64,000 bases of DNA, taken from assembly GCF_025370875.1 (NCBI RefSeq), contig NZ_JAMXFD010000019.1, positions 1-64,000 of the forward strand. The letters run 5' to 3'. The position numbers and the translations under genes were made by a program. A model generated the notes under the pieces. That model was given only the letters and a program-made list of their open reading frames with translations, made no database searches and was not told where the DNA came from. Source of the DNA: Laspinema palackyanum D2c (GTDB lineage Bacteria; Cyanobacteriota; Cyanobacteriia; Cyanobacteriales; Laspinemataceae). Below, piece by piece: positions 47,598 through 57,206 of the stretch; positions within the stretch are counted from its first letter, which is position 1, and each line of letters opens with the position of its first letter.

Positions 47598-48164
47598 ATG
47601 AAAATAAAACGCACAATTTACTGGGAAAATCTAGCCGAGATTGAAGAATTACAAGAGTTTATTCAAAAAGATTTTCCCTTTTTTAAGCAGCTCATCGAAG
47701 AGCATATTGAAGAGGTGGAAAAGTTTCCTGATAAAACCCTAGATAAATTTAGCAAAATACGGGCATTAGAAGTGGTCAATGGTTGCACTCAATGGGCGTT
47801 CCGTCGCGGAGATAAAGAATGCTTGTCTATGGAGCAGACCCATGAATGCATGAATCTAGTTATAGGTTTTATGAAACGCACAGAATTCTTTTTCCCCAGT
47901 GAAGGTCAAATTGAATTTGATGAGGAAGAAAAAGCCTTTCTTCGAGCCGCTCGATTGCTTTACCAAAATGCGTTTAAAAATAACGTAAAAGACTCAAAGC
48001 GTGAATATTATGCAGCATCAACAGCCCAGTTTATTGTTTTTGGCCATGAACGGATGCAGCGAGCTATGGCATTAGTCAAGCAAGATTATGAAGCTCTTTT
48101 TTCACCTTATTATATTGAACGGGCACAAAAATATATTGCGCGCTACCTAAGAGGGTTTAAATAG
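47598..48164 (+). CDS. Unknown cytoplasmic protein
   Basis: A 188-residue protein I do not recognise. It is Glu/Lys/Phe-rich and mostly helical, with no signal peptide or membrane segment. It begins MKIKRTIYWENLAEIEELQEFIQKDF and contains a Cys/His-bearing middle (NGCTQWAFRRGDKECLSMEQTHECMN, about 62-87). Aromatic helices follow (REYYAASTAQFIVFGHERMQRAM). AT content is higher than in the neighbouring genes (many AAA/GAA codons), so horizontal transfer is possible. The tight codon bias and a clean 566-base frame support a real gene. Confidence 0.65.
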   Translation: MKIKRTIYWENLAEIEELQEFIQKDFPFFKQLIEEHIEEVEKFPDKTLDKFSKIRALEVVNGCTQWAFRRGDKECLSMEQTHECMNLVIGFMKRTEFFFPSEGQIEFDEEEKAFLRAARLLYQNAFKNNVKDSKREYYAASTAQFIVFGHERMQRAMALVKQDYEALFSPYYIERAQKYIARYLRGFK

Positions 48165-48393
48165 GCATCCCCGCCATTTCAAACTTTAAGAGTTTTAATC
48201 ATGAATAAATAAACAATAGACCTCTGACAAAATAGTTTTATGCTGTAGTAAAAAGGTTTACTTACTTCGAGTAAATGGGCAGCTATAGCGGATTTTAAAG
48301 ACCTTTGTCTAAAAACTGCATAAAATTATCAAAAGGTATTTTGCAGTTCCACAATTGTCATGAATTCCTAATCGACAGTGATGGAAGGGTTGA

Positions 48394-49458
48394 TTAACGA
48401 ATCCTCACAAAACCCGCTTGTTCGATTAAAGCTTGTCCCTGTTCCGTGAGGAGGAGTGCAGCATAGGCTTCAGCGAGTTGTTGATCAATTTGACCGTTTT
48501 CTTTGATGATGACAAATAAGCGGCGAGTGAGGGGATATTCCCCACTTTGAAAGGCTGCGGCATTGAGTTGATTTCGCCTGGTTGGACAATCTTCGGCGGG
48601 GACGAAGGGTTCTCGATAGGGGGGAATCAGGCGATTAGTTTTTCCGGCGATCGCAATGGGAGTCACGCTACATTGTCCGACAATCTCCGGGGCTGAAGCG
48701 TAGTAGATGCCCCCCAGGCTATTGCCGACTTCTCGTAATGCTAGGGTTGTGGTAGGCATAAACTGCACATTGCTCCCAAATGCCTCCCCACCCATCACAT
48801 TCTCCCGGAAAAATTCAATGGTGCCACTGTTTTCCGGACGCCGAGAATAGGGGACAATCTCCACATCTGGTCCTCCTAATTGACTCCAATTCCAGATATC
48901 CCCTGTATAAATTTGTTGAAGTTGAGTTAAGGTTAATCCCGGAATATTTAAGTCGGGATTGACTGCTACTGCAATTCCATCTAGGGCAACTGGAATCGCT
49001 TTTAGAGTAAATCCTAATTGTTTAGCTTTCTGCTGTTCTTCTTCTCGAATTGAGCGCGAGGATTGAGCAAAAACTAGCTGATTATCTAACATCATCTCAA
49101 TTCCCGTTCCAGAACCGGAGGGTCTCGTCGGATGTTGGGTATAGCGCAATTTAAACTGGGGCAGAACCATTTGAATCACCGGATCCACGGTTCCCCGAAT
49201 CGGTGCCCAAGTGGTGCTACCGCCATAAGTTGCTAGTCCCGAGGGCAGGTTAGGAACCTCAGCAAAACTGCCAATTCTAGCATCAGGATCGAATCGATAG
49301 GGGGTCTGAGATGGAGAGGAAATGCCTTCCGAGGCTAAATTATCGGGTTCAAAGGGTGTGCCGAATCCTCGGATTAACCCCCAGATAATTCCCCCAGCTA
49401 AACTGACGGTAACTAGCAGGGTTAGGACCAAAATTGTTGTTTCGTTTTTCAGGGACAT
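48394..49458 (-). CDS. PstS-like phosphate-type substrate-binding protein
   Basis: A periplasmic-binding-protein-like protein of 354 residues. A single N-terminal hydrophobic segment (about 8-30) acts as signal or anchor; no lipobox Cys is seen. The mature part has the PstS-type phosphate loop TYGGSTTWAPIR near residue 78, SGSGTGIEMML and the YTGDIWNW and EFFREN landmarks. Permease and ATPase genes are absent. It follows a Ser/Thr kinase gene by 239 bases on the same strand, so it may serve as a sensor input rather than a transporter part (inference). Confidence 0.85.
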   Translation of the reverse strand: MSLKNETTILVLTLLVTVSLAGGIIWGLIRGFGTPFEPDNLASEGISSPSQTPYRFDPDARIGSFAEVPNLPSGLATYGGSTTWAPIRGTVDPVIQMVLPQFKLRYTQHPTRPSGSGTGIEMMLDNQLVFAQSSRSIREEEQQKAKQLGFTLKAIPVALDGIAVAVNPDLNIPGLTLTQLQQIYTGDIWNWSQLGGPDVEIVPYSRRPENSGTIEFFRENVMGGEAFGSNVQFMPTTTLALREVGNSLGGIYYASAPEIVGQCSVTPIAIAGKTNRLIPPYREPFVPAEDCPTRRNQLNAAAFQSGEYPLTRRLFVIIKENGQIDQQLAEAYAALLLTEQGQALIEQAGFVRIR

Positions 49459-49697
49459 TACTGATAATTAAACGGGGTTAGGGTGGAGAGATGGAGTCAG
49501 ATAAAGTGGGAATGGTTTCGGGGAATGAGGGTTAAGTTTAAAACTATATTTGAGGTTATGCTCACTTGGCTAATTAAAGGAAAAAATCTAGGGTTTGAGA
49601 TTTTGAAGATGTTTGTAGAAGTTTTCTCACATTTTATTGAGTAATATTAAATAGGCTTTACTTTGGATAACATGATACCTAATTCTAATAAAAATGG

Positions 49698-51095
49698 CTA
49701 TAAAAACTGGCTAAGAAGTTTAGAAATTAGACGAAATAGTGCGGTAAATGCGACGGCACAACAACTGGCAAAAATTGGGATAAATATGAGAGCTTCCCAG
49801 AAAAATGCCTGATTAAAAGGCGGAATGAAGAAGATAATCCCAAAGGTGACAACCGCGAGGATGAGTAAATCATACTTTTCAATAAACCGACGAGATTGAA
49901 CGAAAATCAGGGCAGTTAATATCACTAACCAGGCGATCGTGCCGATCGCTGGTGCTAATCCTAAGCTTTGTAACATGATTAACAGTAGGCCCCCTTCAAA
50001 TCCGGTAAAGGCTGCTCCTCGTAAGACTTCTAGGGTGGAGAAGTGGGGGGATGGGGGAGATGGGGAAGATGGGGGGGAAATGGGGGATGGGGGGGATTGG
50101 GGGGATGGGGGGGATTGGGGGGAAATGAGGGATGGGGAGGTAGAATTGAGGGCGGTTAGGACTTCTGGGGCTCCTTGGAAGCGCTGACTGGGGGTAGAGA
50201 GGAGGAGGCGGTCCAAAATATCGGCGAAGCGATCGCTGAGGGTCGCTTGACTTCGCCAATTCCATTCATTGCTGTAGGCATCGAATAACTCTTGGGGTTC
50301 TTTTCCCGTGAGTAACATGATGCAAGTCACCGCTAGAGCATATAAATCCGTCGAGGGAAATACGGTGCGCCCTGCCATTTGTTCGGGCGGAGCAAACCCC
50401 ATTGAATAAATGCCGGTGGAGCGTCCACTGCTCGTTATGCTGGGGGATTGGGTGACTTGTTTGACTGCCCCAAAATCTAATAAATAGAGGCGACCATTGG
50501 TTCGGGACCTCATGATATTCGAGGGCTTAATATCCCGATGAATGGTATTATTTTCATGAACAAAAGAGAGAATTTTCAGGATTTCGACAAATACCTCCCG
50601 CACTTGTTCCTCGGAAAATTTTCCTTGCGATTTTAATTCTTCTTCGAGATTTTGACCCTCAATAAACTCTTGAACTAAATAAAAAAATTGGTCTTTTTGG
50701 CCGGGAATTTGACTAGCAATGTCTAAGGGAAAAAACGCCATTAAGTCCGGGATTTGGGGGTGTTTGTTGCCGAGGCGATCGAGGACTTCGGCCTCCCGTT
50801 CAAAGAGGGTATGGGCGATCGCCAACTGTTGGGGACCGAGATCTCCGGCCGGTTGAAATTGTTTGACTACACAGGTTCGCATTGCTGGAGTGCGGCGATC
50901 GCGAGCCAGAAAAGCCGCCCCAAAGCCCCCTTGACCCAGTAAACGCACCGGGAGATACCGACCATCTAAAATCAACGGCATCCCACAAGTGATACAAAAT
51001 TTTTGCTGGATTGTTTTGAGGGTCGTCATATCATCGAGATCTGCAAAACTATTTTGAGGACGCAAGCAGCCCGGACGAGTGCAGTAAATTTCCAT
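49698..51095 (-). CDS. Membrane-anchored Ser/Thr protein kinase with N-terminal zinc ribbon
   Basis: A Hanks-type kinase of 465 residues. Residues 5-40 form a likely zinc site (C-x4-C ... C-x2-C). The kinase domain (about 47-310) has the glycine loop LGQGGFGAAF, Lys in CVVKQF, the catalytic loop HRDIKPSN and DFGAVK, with APPEQM in the activation segment. A Ser/Pro-rich linker (about 316-350, encoded by a G/T-rich repetitive tract at 50040-50140) leads to four membrane helices. The C-terminus therefore anchors the kinase. It is co-directional with the downstream PstS-like gene. Confidence 0.92.
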   Translation of the reverse strand: MEIYCTRPGCLRPQNSFADLDDMTTLKTIQQKFCITCGMPLILDGRYLPVRLLGQGGFGAAFLARDRRTPAMRTCVVKQFQPAGDLGPQQLAIAHTLFEREAEVLDRLGNKHPQIPDLMAFFPLDIASQIPGQKDQFFYLVQEFIEGQNLEEELKSQGKFSEEQVREVFVEILKILSFVHENNTIHRDIKPSNIMRSRTNGRLYLLDFGAVKQVTQSPSITSSGRSTGIYSMGFAPPEQMAGRTVFPSTDLYALAVTCIMLLTGKEPQELFDAYSNEWNWRSQATLSDRFADILDRLLLSTPSQRFQGAPEVLTALNSTSPSLISPQSPPSPQSPPSPISPPSSPSPPSPHFSTLEVLRGAAFTGFEGGLLLIMLQSLGLAPAIGTIAWLVILTALIFVQSRRFIEKYDLLILAVVTFGIIFFIPPFNQAFFWEALIFIPIFASCCAVAFTALFRLISKLLSQFL

Positions 51096-51195
51096 ATCAA
51101 ATGCCGTAATTTTTCTGAACAGGTTTTAGATTTCAGATGAATCAAGTTGATTGAGCAGCCTTCTCCAATCGGGTCATCTAAAATCTAAAACTTGT

Positions 51196-52206
51196 TTAGC
51201 TAATCGTTGAATTGGTGGAAACGGGTTTAAGGGGTTCTACCTCCATAAATTCTAAGGGTTTTTCTATTGAGCTATCTACCCAAGGTTGAGTTGAAAACTG
51301 GGGTAAAATTTCTTGACTAAACGCCTCGGCAGCTTTAGAGCGATACCGATTGGGATTGTAAATCACCGAAAGCATTCGCTTCACCACAACCCCCTCAATG
51401 GTGGCGCGGTGGAGAATGCCCATTTGTAACTCTTTTTCGATGGCAGAAATCGAAACAAAAGCCGCGCCTAAACCAGACTGAACCGCATTTTTAATCGCCT
51501 CAATCGAATTGAGTTCCATCTCTAATTTGAGACGGCGGGTATCAATATCACAACGACTGAGCACTTGATCAATGACTTTGCGGATAGTCGATTGGGAGTC
51601 CAGCGCGATGAACTGTAGCTTATAAAGGTCTTCTTTTTGAATTTTTTCGAGTTTGGCAAAGGGATGAAATACCGGCAGAATCAAAGCCAGTTCATCTTCA
51701 GCATAAGGCTGGATTTCTAGGGACTCTTGGAGTTCCGGGGGGACTTCACCGCCAACGATCGCCAGGTCAATTTGGCCATTCGCGACACTCCAAGCAGTCC
51801 GCCTGGTGGAATGAACGTGCAATTGCACCGCGACATCCTGGTACTTCTGCCGAAACATCCCAATCATCCGAGGCAGGAGATAGGTCCCGGTGGTTTGGGA
51901 AGCCCCGACAATCAAGGTGCCTCCTTGAAGATTTTGTAAATCCTCGATGGCGCGACAGGTTTCCTGACAGAGGGTCAGAATTTTTTCGCCATAACTGAGC
52001 AAGAGGTGTCCAGCTTCCGTTAGTTGGGCGCGACGCCCCCCACGATCGAATAGTGGGACATCTAACTGCCGCTCTAGGTTTTGCACCTGTAGGCTGACAG
52101 CGGGCTGAGAAACGTATAAACTATCTGCCGCACGTTTAAAGCTGCCCTCAGCGGCGATCGCTTTGAGAATGCGTAACTGATCTAAAGTGAAAGGTAGATC
52201 GGACAT
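51196..52206 (-). CDS. rbcR: LysR-type regulator, RbcR group
   Basis: A 336-residue LysR transcription factor. The winged helix ([40 protein letters not shown], residues 6-45) is followed by an effector domain with [29 protein letters not shown]. This matches the RbcR/CmpR/NdhR cluster, which controls carbon-fixation genes. Assignment to RbcR rests on resemblance and on the divergent Z-ISO/NnrU neighbour, an arrangement commonly seen with rbcR. It is divergent from that gene over 561 bases. The Met at 52206 directly precedes the helix-turn-helix. Confidence 0.85.
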   Translation of the reverse strand: MSDLPFTLDQLRILKAIAAEGSFKRAADSLYVSQPAVSLQVQNLERQLDVPLFDRGGRRAQLTEAGHLLLSYGEKILTLCQETCRAIEDLQNLQGGTLIVGASQTTGTYLLPRMIGMFRQKYQDVAVQLHVHSTRRTAWSVANGQIDLAIVGGEVPPELQESLEIQPYAEDELALILPVFHPFAKLEKIQKEDLYKLQFIALDSQSTIRKVIDQVLSRCDIDTRRLKLEMELNSIEAIKNAVQSGLGAAFVSISAIEKELQMGILHRATIEGVVVKRMLSVIYNPNRYRSKAAEAFSQEILPQFSTQPWVDSSIEKPLEFMEVEPLKPVSTNSTIS

Positions 52207-52767
52207 ACTGCTAAACCTGAAAGGGGCAAAGGGTCTGATGGCAACCGACGGATTAACATCAATGGACAGGGAATGGGCAGGTCCAATATTGCTATGGGAT
52301 GAATCAATCTCGGCGGGCGAGGGAAAATAGCATAACTTGCCATTCTAGTCCTGGATAATCAGTCGTCAGGTTGTAGTGGAGTTTACCAAATCGCCGGAGA
52401 TAGCCTTATCTAAGATAAAAGCAAAACTAGATGGCGATCGGCGATCCCGTCAAAGCAGAGAGTGCGATCCCCTCTGTCAAAAATTATGATCCCCTGCTAA
52501 TGGAGATCGGATAACTGACTCAGTTTATCTTATAGTTGAACTGACGAACCCACCCATAACGGGATGATTCATCGGTCAGTTGGATATAGAATCCACCCCC
52601 AGAGGATAAAACCCCCATCGCTTTTTGTTAGGGGATGCCTTAAAATGTTTTTCACCTCTGACGAGCCTAAGCACTCGTTCCGGCATCTGTGGCAATCTGA
52701 ACCAGCCGGGTCAGGGATCGCAAAGGGTCCGTTGGAGTTGGATATTTGCAGTGGGAAAAAGCTTGGG
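52207..52767. other. Divergent control region rbcR / Z-ISO
   Basis: No gene is supported. The in-frame extension of the next gene to 52564 is not family-like. Two TTATCT/AGATAA-like segments near 52415 and 52525, and several T-N11-A candidates typical for LysR regulators, occur. None is diagnostic. Confidence 0.45.
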
Positions 52768-53481
52768 ATGTTCTCAGACTGGTTGACTTCTAGCCATTTT
52801 ATAATGATCGGGTTGTTGTTTGGGTTCGCGATCGCCCATAGTGGATTAGCCGCCCTGCGCCCTCGGGGGGAACAACTCATCGGCCCCCGATTGTACCGAG
52901 TTTTATTCGCTCTGGTGAGTCTCCCCTTTGCCGTGGTGCTGATTATTTATTTCTTTAACCACCGCTACGATGGCCTACAACTGTGGCAAGTTCAGGGCGT
53001 GCCTGGGGTGATGCCGTTGGTCTGGACCCTCTCGGGGATTTCGTTTCTGTTTCTCTACCCGGCGACGTTTAATTTGTTAGAAGTGGCGGCGATCGCCAAG
53101 CCTCAAGTCCACTTATTTGAAACCGGAATTATCAGAATTAGTCGCCATCCCCAAATGGTGGGTCAAGTGATTTGGTGCCTGGCCCATACTTTGTGGATTG
53201 GGACTTCCTTTACCTTGGTGACCTCCATTGGCTTGGTGTTGCACCATTTATTTGCGGTTTGGCATGGCGATCGGCGCATGAAAGCCCGATATGGAGAAGC
53301 CTTTGATGCCGTCAAAGCTCGGACTTCAGTGATTCCCTTTCTGGCGATCGCCCAGGGTCGCCAAACCCTCAAATGGGATGAATTTCTACGTCCCGCATAT
53401 CTCGGTGTCACCCTGTTTACCCTCGGTTTCTGGTGGGCGCACCCCTTCTTAATGAGGGCCACGAGTAATGTTCCTTGGTAA
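52768..53481 (+). CDS. NnrU-family membrane protein, likely 15-cis-zeta-carotene isomerase
   Basis: An integral membrane protein of 237 residues from ATG 52768 (MFSDWLTSSHFIMIGLLFGFAIAHSGLAALRP). About six membrane helices are visible, with the motif ETGIIRISRHPQMVGQVIWCLAHTLWIGTS, shared by NnrU and plant/cyanobacterial Z-ISO. In Z-ISO the conserved His residues bind haem, and the enzyme isomerises 9,15,9'-tri-cis-zeta-carotene in carotenoid synthesis. No other carotenoid genes are in the window. A clear terminator follows. NnrU-like function of another kind cannot be excluded. Confidence 0.82.
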   Translation: MFSDWLTSSHFIMIGLLFGFAIAHSGLAALRPRGEQLIGPRLYRVLFALVSLPFAVVLIIYFFNHRYDGLQLWQVQGVPGVMPLVWTLSGISFLFLYPATFNLLEVAAIAKPQVHLFETGIIRISRHPQMVGQVIWCLAHTLWIGTSFTLVTSIGLVLHHLFAVWHGDRRMKARYGEAFDAVKARTSVIPFLAIAQGRQTLKWDEFLRPAYLGVTLFTLGFWWAHPFLMRATSNVPW

Positions 53482-53648
53482 CAGGGAAATGGGGGAACCC
53501 AGAAACATCACAGAAGTGGGGTTTAAGGGTTAAATAATGGCCTTTAAATCCAGACTCGCGGCGTTGAGTTGTACCCCCATGACTTGCAGGAATATTCAAT
53601 GAATAAAGGGGATTACGGCACCAGCACCGGGAACTCTGAATTCATGAG

Positions 53649-53683
53649 AAAGACGCTCTGTTGAGAACTGGGAGCGTCTTTTT
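53649..53683 (+). terminator. Rho-independent terminator (shared by convergent genes)
   Basis: AAAGACGCTC (53649-53658) pairs perfectly with GAGCGTCTTT (53672-53681), followed by TT and then G. The A-rich left arm lets it function on the minus strand as well. Confidence 0.8.
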
Positions 53684-53708
53684 GTTCCTGGTTACAAGGA
53701 ATAAGTTA

Positions 53709-55157
53709 TTAAACCACGGACTTTAGATGCAAAGCGGCTTCTTTCAGTCGTTGGGTGCCAATTTTGACCTGAGTAATCCCCGTGGCACTTTGGGAAGCGC
53801 CTTGATTCAGGTCGTTCATCGCCGTGAGAACTTGCTGGATGGCAGTGGCTTGTTCTTTGCTATTGAGCGAGATTTGGGAGACATTAACGGCGACTTGATT
53901 AATGGCATTTCGCACCCCTTCAAAGGTGGCGGCAGTTTCCCCAACGATGCGGATACCTTCAGCGACGCTTTCGGAACTTTCGCCACTGGCGAGGACGGTG
54001 GATTTGAGGGCTTTTTCGATGTCGGTGACGAGGAGATTGATTTTTTCGGCAGATCGATGACTCTGATCGGCTAATTTGCGAATTTCCGTAGCAACGACCC
54101 CAAATCCTTTGCCTTGTTCTCCGGCGCGAGCTGCTTCTACGGCTGCATTGAGAGCGAGCACGCGGGTTTGACTAGCTAAATCACTAGCGAGTCCGGCGAT
54201 CGCACCAATTTGATTGGCTCGTTGGCTCAATTCATCCACCCGCGATCGCATCACCCCTACGGTGTGATTGAGTTTGGTCATTTCCTCCAGGGTGCGATCG
54301 ACCGCTTGAGTCCCGGATCCAGTCAGGGTGAGGGCTTGTTTGGCCCCAGTCGCCGAGGCGATCGCTTGATCAGCCGCTTGAGCAGCAGACCGATTTAATT
54401 GTTCCATTGCGATACTGGTTTGATGTACGGATCCTGCTTGCTGTTGGGCAATCTGTTCCTGTTCTGTGGTGGCGCTGGCAATTTGAGTGGAGGTGCTCGC
54501 CAGAGTATTGATGATATCGGTCAGGGTCGCGGCGATCGCCCCTCGGATAATCGCAAAACCCAGGGGTGAACCAATCAATAAAGCCAGGGACAACAAGGGA
54601 ATAAAAATAATTTGCGTGCGTTGGTACACCTCGGCTGCTTTTTCCCGTTCTTGTTGGGCAATTTCCAACTGTAAATTAATTAACTCACTGATTTTCTCCG
54701 TGAGCGGGTCAATCACGTTATAGAGATAGCCATTAAATTCGCTGACACTCGCCCGGTCTCCAGTCTGCAAAGCCAGTTGGAGACGTTCAATATCGCGATC
54801 GGCACGAATGAACAATTGCTCCACTTCCCGAATCAGTCTGACCTCCTCGGGAGTGAGTTGAGTCCCTTGATAAGCCTGCCAGTTGTCTTCTATGCGATCG
54901 CGAGCAGTTCTCACCGATTGGAACGCCTGTTCCATTGTCCACAAGCCCTGATCCGCCTTATTCACCGCATCAATCACCGAGATTCCGTAATCATCAGAAA
55001 TTACCTTTAACTGCTGTAACGGCACGACGCGATCATCATAAATCGTTTCGACTTGTCGGTCGATATTGGCAAAAGAAATTAGGGAATAAATCCCTAACCC
55101 GGCCAAACACAGGGTAGGAATCGCGAATCCTATATAAAGCTTTCGCCCTAACCTCAT
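53709..55157 (-). CDS. Methyl-accepting chemotaxis protein with extracytoplasmic four-helix sensor
   Basis: A transmembrane chemoreceptor. The start was set at Met 55157 ([26 protein letters not shown], 482 residues); an earlier in-frame Met at 55214 adds a polar stretch. TM1 is at about residues 7-27, the helical sensor at about 30-180, and TM2 at about 189-210. A distinct HAMP is not seen. The signalling hairpin is canonical ([36 protein letters not shown]). The last gene of the minus-strand cluster, it follows a receptor with a degenerate tip. No CheA is in this cluster, so it must use one encoded elsewhere. Confidence 0.92.
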   Translation of the reverse strand: MRLGRKLYIGFAIPTLCLAGLGIYSLISFANIDRQVETIYDDRVVPLQQLKVISDDYGISVIDAVNKADQGLWTMEQAFQSVRTARDRIEDNWQAYQGTQLTPEEVRLIREVEQLFIRADRDIERLQLALQTGDRASVSEFNGYLYNVIDPLTEKISELINLQLEIAQQEREKAAEVYQRTQIIFIPLLSLALLIGSPLGFAIIRGAIAATLTDIINTLASTSTQIASATTEQEQIAQQQAGSVHQTSIAMEQLNRSAAQAADQAIASATGAKQALTLTGSGTQAVDRTLEEMTKLNHTVGVMRSRVDELSQRANQIGAIAGLASDLASQTRVLALNAAVEAARAGEQGKGFGVVATEIRKLADQSHRSAEKINLLVTDIEKALKSTVLASGESSESVAEGIRIVGETAATFEGVRNAINQVAVNVSQISLNSKEQATAIQQVLTAMNDLNQGASQSATGITQVKIGTQRLKEAALHLKSVV

Positions 55158-55214
55158 ATTTTTAGTCCTCAAATTGGGGATGCACTGAGACTCTGTTAAA
55201 TCGGCACTCAGCAA

Positions 55215-55623
55215 CGGTTCACCTGATAATTCTGGTTTTACCTTAGCCTCAACTTGCTTGTTTTGCCTTGGTCCAGAGTATCTAGTGATACCTAAAGTCT
55301 AATCTTTCCCGTTTCGATGCGGGATCGGTTTAAAGGTTCCTGGGAGGGTTCGCTCCTTGAAGGAGGCGCTCATTCCCGGTGGAAACGCGCTGTATCGTGC
55401 AGGGGTCCAAATCAGCAACGGACAAGGGCTTGAGGTCCAGGGACCGGGATACAGTTCTGTGCTGGGAAAAGAGAGAAAACCGAGTTATCAAAAAGGCGAT
55501 CGCTACCCAATCCCGGAAGAAAAAGATGCACCCTGCTTTGGGGCTAAAAATTAGGAATAACGGCTGAAGTTGAAGAGTTAAACGGGACCAAATGAGTTGA
55601 AATGCTCCCAACCAAGAATCGGG
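55215..55623. other. Gap between the two receptor genes
   Basis: No supported gene. Short opposing frames at 55330-55611 and 55357-55567 lack features. A promoter for the downstream receptor gene probably lies near 55215-55300, but is not resolved. Confidence 0.4.
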
Positions 55624-56949
55624 TTATAAAAGGTCAAACAACTGATGAGCGTCACGGTTGAGTTTTTGAAGGCGGATTTTAGTTTCGCTTAAAGTCTGAG
55701 TCGTTTCCCGAGCGCTTTGAGCGGGAGATTCCAGGGCATCAAACACCTGTTGAATCGCCGTAGCTTGCTGCTGACTTGCCTTGGAAATAGCCCGAGTCTG
55801 GATTGCCAGGTCAGCGATCGCACTCCAAATCGGTTCCACATTGGGCTCGGATTCTTCCAGTTCAATCGCCACAGCATGGGGTTCAATTTTGAGTTGAGTG
55901 ACTAGGGTATTGACTTGCTTGGCGGATTTTTTGGTTTCGTTAGCTAAGGTTCGCATTTTTGTCGCCACGGCCTCCAGACAGTGACATTCCAATCCCGGTC
56001 GTTGGGACTCAACCCCGGCATGAAGTGCTAACAGATTGGTTTGAGAGGCTAAATCCGTCACCCGATGGGTGAGTCCATAGATTTTGCCCAAATGACCTCT
56101 GAAAGAGAGCATTTTATCTTCTATTTGGGCGACTTGAACCTGGGTGGATTCGAGCTCTTGAGCATGGAGACTAGCGGATTGGGTTAAGCTTTCCAGGACG
56201 GTGTTGATTTGACTCAAGTCAGCAGATTGATGAGTCGAGAGGCTTTCACTGACTAAGATGTTATGGGTGATTTCCTTAGCGGTAGATTGGAGGGACAGCA
56301 GGGGATGGGCGATCGCCTCGACAATTCGATAAGTCCAGGCTGTAGAAATAGCCAGGGTGAACAAAACTAAAACCACACTCCCCACCCACACCCACTCATT
56401 TAATGCCATGAGCGCAAGATGAGTGCCATCGGCCTTAGACCCTTGAATCTGGTTCTGAACCGCCAGAAAATCCTCCAGCGCTTGGGTGATTTCTAGGGAA
56501 AGATTATGACTTTCCGCCGCTGCAAACGCCCTCATGGCTTGGTCTCTTTTTTGAGTTTGGGTTAAAGTCATCAAATATCGATTCAAACTATCGATTTGAT
56601 TTCCTAACTCTTTGATTTTATCTAAGCGAATTTGCAAATCTGGATTTTCAATCTGGCCATTCAGGGACTCAATGGCCTCTTCAAATAATTGAGATTTTTT
56701 TTCGTATTCAACTAAAAAATCACCTTCGGGATTGACTAAAAAGCTGGCACTATAACGCTGCATCTGGGAAAGGCCAGAAACCATACGTTCCGAGTTGTCC
56801 AGGATTTGTTGTCCTGCTGCATCGGTATCCAGTATTTGTTGGAGGGTCTGGGTCTGGCAGGAAATCCCGGCGGCAAAGCCAAGGGACAGCAATAACGGCA
56901 CTGAATATCCCAGTAAAATACGGGTTTTTAGTTTTAACGGGTTGAACAT
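55624..56949 (-). CDS. MCP-like receptor with degenerate kinase-control tip
   Basis: A receptor-like protein of 441 residues. TM1 lies at about 10-30, a helical sensor with four-helix look at about 35-175, and TM2 (EWVWVGSVVLVLFTLAISTAW) at about 185-205. The coiled-coil domain follows. Its tip reads NLLALHAGVESQRPGLECHCLEAVATKMRTLANET instead of the near-invariant [16 protein letters not shown] pattern. Asn is His, the AARAGE is SQRPGL, and the GRGF is gone. The protein may not control CheA and could act as a decoy, heteromer partner or separate sensor. It lies between the double-CheW and the normal receptor gene. Confidence 0.85.
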   Translation of the reverse strand: MFNPLKLKTRILLGYSVPLLLSLGFAAGISCQTQTLQQILDTDAAGQQILDNSERMVSGLSQMQRYSASFLVNPEGDFLVEYEKKSQLFEEAIESLNGQIENPDLQIRLDKIKELGNQIDSLNRYLMTLTQTQKRDQAMRAFAAAESHNLSLEITQALEDFLAVQNQIQGSKADGTHLALMALNEWVWVGSVVLVLFTLAISTAWTYRIVEAIAHPLLSLQSTAKEITHNILVSESLSTHQSADLSQINTVLESLTQSASLHAQELESTQVQVAQIEDKMLSFRGHLGKIYGLTHRVTDLASQTNLLALHAGVESQRPGLECHCLEAVATKMRTLANETKKSAKQVNTLVTQLKIEPHAVAIELEESEPNVEPIWSAIADLAIQTRAISKASQQQATAIQQVFDALESPAQSARETTQTLSETKIRLQKLNRDAHQLFDLL

Positions 56950-57206
56950 AGGTCCGTCGGTGCAACCAACAAAACATCTTGTGATTATTCATTCATTAAA
57001 CCCGTGAATCCAGAATTCAGAAGAAAGAATATGCGATTAAAACTCACACCAGAGGGGGATTTGCCGGACACTCATTGGGGGGAATTGGGGGACAAGAGGC
57101 CCCTGATGGGTGGGACACCCAGGCAGGGTGCTCGGGTCGAGTCTCCCCCAAGACGGTTCTGTTCGGACAAGAGTTAGGAAATCATCGAGTCCGACTTCAG
57201 AACCGA

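Noticed and set aside
50040-50140. G/T-rich near-tandem DNA repeat
   Set aside because: It encodes the Ser/Pro-rich linker of the Ser/Thr kinase in the correct frame, so it is explained by coding sequence.
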